From Clostridiales bacterium (GTDB lineage: Bacteria > Bacillota > Clostridia > Christensenellales > Aristaeellaceae), in NCBI GenBank assembly GCA_015056145.1, contig SVGY01000001.1, forward strand, positions 62,001 through 126,000: 64,000 nt of DNA, written 5' to 3'. Both the position numbers and the translations under genes were made by a program. The notes below the pieces were generated by a model. That model did not search any database, was not told the DNA's origin, and worked only from the letters and a program-made list of their open reading frames with translations. This document shows positions 62,271 to 64,000 of the stretch, piece after piece. Positions within the stretch are counted from its first letter, which is position 1. The number at the start of each line of letters is the position of its first letter.

Positions 62271-62345
62271 ACACGCAGGGTGTCACCACATTTACTGGTC
62301 TTCAGACCCCCTCGACATGGCGTGGTGTTCCAAACCACGAGTAGG

Positions 62346-62374
62346 ATAATACCACGGGTTCCACTCCTTGTCAA
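62346..62374 (-). promoter_or_regulatory. Promoter of the tRNA Lys-Leu-Gly-Gly operon
   Basis: Minus-strand -35 TTGACA (62369-62374), 17-bp spacer, -10 TATTAT (62346-62351). Confidence 0.88.
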
Positions 62375-62421
62375 GCACTTTTTTTAAAAAAGATTTATTC
62401 AAGAAAAACATAAGGAATCTC

Positions 62422-62450
62422 TTGACAATAAGGGCGAACATCAGTATACT
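62422..62450 (+). promoter_or_regulatory. Promoter of rpmH-rnpA-yidD-yidC
   Basis: -35 TTGACA (62422-62427), 17-bp spacer, -10 TATACT (62445-62450). Divergent from the tRNA promoter 48 bp away. No cluster of DnaA boxes was seen in this gap. Confidence 0.88.
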
Positions 62451-62532
62451 AATGTAGTTGCTTTGTGGTATTCTGCGTGCTGATGAAGTACGCGACACCA
62501 TACATGAAATTCGTAAGAGGAGTTGTATTGTA

Positions 62533-62667
62533 ATGTTCCGTACTTACCAGCCCAAGAAGCGTCAGCGCAGCAAGGTGCATGGCTTCCGTGCCCGTATGTC
62601 CACCAAGAATGGCCGCCGTGTTCTGGCCGCCCGTCGTCGTCGTGGCCGCAAGGTTCTCAGCGCCTGA
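62533..62667 (+). CDS. rpmH: 50S ribosomal protein L34
   Basis: 44 residues: begins [18 protein letters not shown] and ends in the Arg-rich tail typical of L34 ([11 protein letters not shown]). Start ATG 62533 has AGGAG 10 bp upstream. Late-assembling 50S protein. Head of the rpmH-rnpA-yidD-yidC cluster. Confidence 0.98.
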   Translation: MFRTYQPKKRQRSKVHGFRARMSTKNGRRVLAARRRRGRKVLSA

Positions 62668-62702
62668 TCGCTCTGAAAACTGACGGATAGCAGAAAACAA
62701 CC

Positions 62703-62754
62703 GAAAAAGCCCGCCCCATTTCTGCATAACGGGTGAAGTGGGTACGGGCTTTTC
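62703..62754 (+). terminator. Partial terminator or processing hairpin between rpmH and rnpA
   Basis: Outer stem AAAAGCCCG / CGGGCTTTT with an inner CCCATTTC / GAAGTGGG stem. It would lower rnpA expression relative to rpmH or mark an RNA cleavage site. Confidence 0.6.
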
Positions 62755-62792
62755 CGATATCATCTGGTTTTTACCCTTCCTGAAAGGACGAT

Positions 62793-63152
62793 GTGCCCTC
62801 CGTGCAAAGGCAGTACCGACTAAGCTCCAACGGGCAGTTTACCTATGTATATCGTCGGGGTAAGCGGGTATCCACCAAGGATCTTACCCTGCTGTACATC
62901 AGCCACCGCCACAAGCAGGTGGGCTTTTCGGTTAACAAAAAAGTGGGCGTTGCTGTAATCCGCAACCGTACCAAGCGCCGCCTCAGAGAATGCGTCCGTC
63001 CTTTGCTTGGGCAGATGAAAAAGGGATACTACGTTTTTGTGGCAAGGCCCTCTGCAGCTTGCGTGGATTTCCAGCAGCTTCAGTCCCAGGTGCACACTCT
63101 GCTCAAACGTCTGGATTCCCCCCGCCCGCCGCATACAGGAAACAAAAAATGA
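62793..63152 (+). CDS. rnpA: Ribonuclease P protein component
   Basis: 119 residues, GTG start after GAAAGGA. RnpA blocks [41 protein letters not shown] (the RNR motif that contacts P RNA and pre-tRNA leader) and FVARPSA. The basic C-terminal tail is family-typical. Works with the P RNA, whose gene is outside the window, to mature tRNA 5' ends. Overlaps yidD by 4 bp. Confidence 0.97.
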   Translation: MPSVQRQYRLSSNGQFTYVYRRGKRVSTKDLTLLYISHRHKQVGFSVNKKVGVAVIRNRTKRRLRECVRPLLGQMKKGYYVFVARPSAACVDFQQLQSQVHTLLKRLDSPRPPHTGNKK

Positions 63153-63397
63153 AAAAACTTCTGTTAAAAGCTATCCATTTTTACCGCAGGCAGATCAGCC
63201 CTACAAAACCGCCCTGCTGCCGCTTTGTGCCTACCTGCTCCCAGTATGCCGTTACTGCAATTGAGCGTTTTGGTGCATGGAAAGGCTTTTGGCTGAGCGC
63301 TTGGCGAATACTCCGTTGCAATCCCCTTTGCAAAGGCGGATATGATCCAGTGCCCGGGGAACCCGCTACTATCGACGAGGAGGAGGACTCCCTATGA
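63149..63397 (+). CDS. yidD: Membrane protein insertion efficiency factor YidD
   Basis: 82 residues: [36 protein letters not shown] split by its hallmark Cys-rich PTCSQYA block, then [21 protein letters not shown]. Sits between rnpA and yidC with ATGA overlaps at both ends (63149-63152, 63394-63397). A peripheral membrane protein thought to assist YidC-dependent insertion. Confidence 0.96.
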   Translation: MKKLLLKAIHFYRRQISPTKPPCCRFVPTCSQYAVTAIERFGAWKGFWLSAWRILRCNPLCKGGYDPVPGEPATIDEEEDSL

Positions 63398-64000
63398 AAG
63401 AATTGTTTGCTTCCATTTTGAACTGGATTGCAGGCATTGTAGGCAATTACGGCTGGAGCATGGTTATCTTTACCATCTTTATGAAGCTGCTGGTTATGCC
63501 CCTCAGCTTCAAGAGCCGCAAAAGCATGCGCAAAATGAGTGCGTTGCAGCCTGAAATTGCCAAACTCCAGAAACGTTATGCCAATGATCAGCAAAAAATG
63601 AACATGAAAATGCAGGCCCTTTACCAGAAGGAAAAAGTCAGCCCCATGAGCGGCTGCCTGCCCATGCTCATCTCTATGATCATCCTGATTATCATGTTCA
63701 ACGCCATGCGCTTGGTAGCCAACGAAAAGCTGGCGGCTCAGTCCCTGCAGCTGCTTGCCAGCGGCAACATTGAGCAGGCCAAGGAAACCTGGCTGTGGAT
63801 CAAGAACATCTGGATGCCCGATACTCCCTTTGTTCCTTTTGTTGCGGACAAGGCCCAGACCCTGTCCATCATTCCTGTGGATGTATGGAAGGCCTCCCTT
63901 ACCAAAATTACTGACCCTGCACAGCTTACTGCACTGCAGAGCCTCAACATCACTGCCGACAACATCACCGGCGAAGCTGTGTTTACCGCTCTTCAGGCCA
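63394..64000 (+). CDS. yidC: Membrane protein insertase YidC (3' partial)
   Basis: Runs off the right edge; 202 residues are visible. GGAGGAGG precedes the ATG. Transmembrane helix 1 with [25 protein letters not shown], then the coiled cytoplasmic loop C1 ([41 protein letters not shown]). After TM2 comes a stretch of about 85 residues ([15 protein letters not shown] onward) that is longer than the same loop in Bacillus SpoIIIJ. It inserts membrane proteins with or without SecYEG. Confidence 0.95.
   Translation, partial: MKELFASILNWIAGIVGNYGWSMVIFTIFMKLLVMPLSFKSRKSMRKMSALQPEIAKLQKRYANDQQKMNMKMQALYQKEKVSPMSGCLPMLISMIILIIMFNAMRLVANEKLAAQSLQLLASGNIEQAKETWLWIKNIWMPDTPFVPFVADKAQTLSIIPVDVWKASLTKITDPAQLTALQSLNITADNITGEAVFTALQA

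Noticed and set aside
62271-62532. Replication origin upstream of rpmH
   Set aside because: No cluster of TTATCCACA-like boxes and no dnaA; only two divergent promoters are visible.
1-64000. CRISPR array, prophage or insertion sequence
   Set aside because: No regularly spaced repeats, integrase, transposase or phage structural genes seen; the only repeat is the non-coding element at 59381-59584.

Overview
The window looks like chromosomal DNA of a fermentative, probably endospore-forming Bacillota of class Clostridia, fairly GC-rich for the class. The pointers are yunB, a Bacillus/Clostridia-type run rbgA-rnhB-dprA-topA-trmFO-hslV-hslU, an NfnAB transhydrogenase, AsnA, and a rpmH-rnpA-yidD-yidC cluster. 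Promoters are ordinary sigma-A types (TTGACA-17-TATAAT). TTG starts are common. A genus cannot be named from sequence reading alone. No rRNA, CRISPR array, prophage or transposase was seen.

Layout. 1-2.3 kb: tail of a peptidoglycan-binding protein, trmO and a tandem HIT-like protein. 2.4-5.8 kb: hexuronate operon uxuA-uxuB-gntR. 5.8-9.9 kb: yunB, a bifunctional class A PBP and a small orphan. 9.9-29.7 kb: a 20-kb run on the minus strand, which reads in transcription order rbgA, rnhB, a giant membrane glycosyltransferase, comM, dprA, topA, trmFO, an alpha/beta-hydrolase-like protein, hslV, hslU, an amidohydrolase, two GT4 glycosyltransferases and a HAD phosphatase. 29.8-34.1 kb: nfnAB, bcp and a FucO-type alcohol dehydrogenase with a near-consensus Rex site. 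34.2-39.1 kb: acyl-CoA synthetase-GNAT fusion with a cupin regulator, polysaccharide deacetylase, asnA. 39.1-44.6 kb: arsR-potABCD-nagA operon. 44.6-45.9 kb: split chromate-type transporter. 45.9-51.3 kb: small P-loop protein, addB, mnmE. 51.3-55.9 kb: barnase/barstar pair, then an L,D-transpeptidase followed by a DUF1538 membrane protein and a tandem PII-like protein. 55.9-61.8 kb: phosphatase, GH2 glycosidase, a hairpin-rich intergenic repeat, an XRE-desulfoferrodoxin regulator, DUF3737 and a small kinase. 61.8-64 kb: four tRNA genes, then rpmH, rnpA, yidD and truncated yidC.

How it works together. The metabolic genes fit a gut or plant-polymer fermenter: uronate catabolism, GH2, deacetylases, and redox balancing by Nfn and a probable Rex-controlled alcohol dehydrogenase. 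Oxidative-stress functions (Bcp, the desulfoferrodoxin regulator) fit an anaerobe. The most unusual parts are the XRE-desulfoferrodoxin fusion with a full set of metal ligands, the synthetase-GNAT fusion, the DUF1538/PII cassette, an alpha/beta hydrolase whose nucleophile Ser is Gly, the double GT-C protein, and the 204-bp hairpin repeat at 59.4-59.6 kb.
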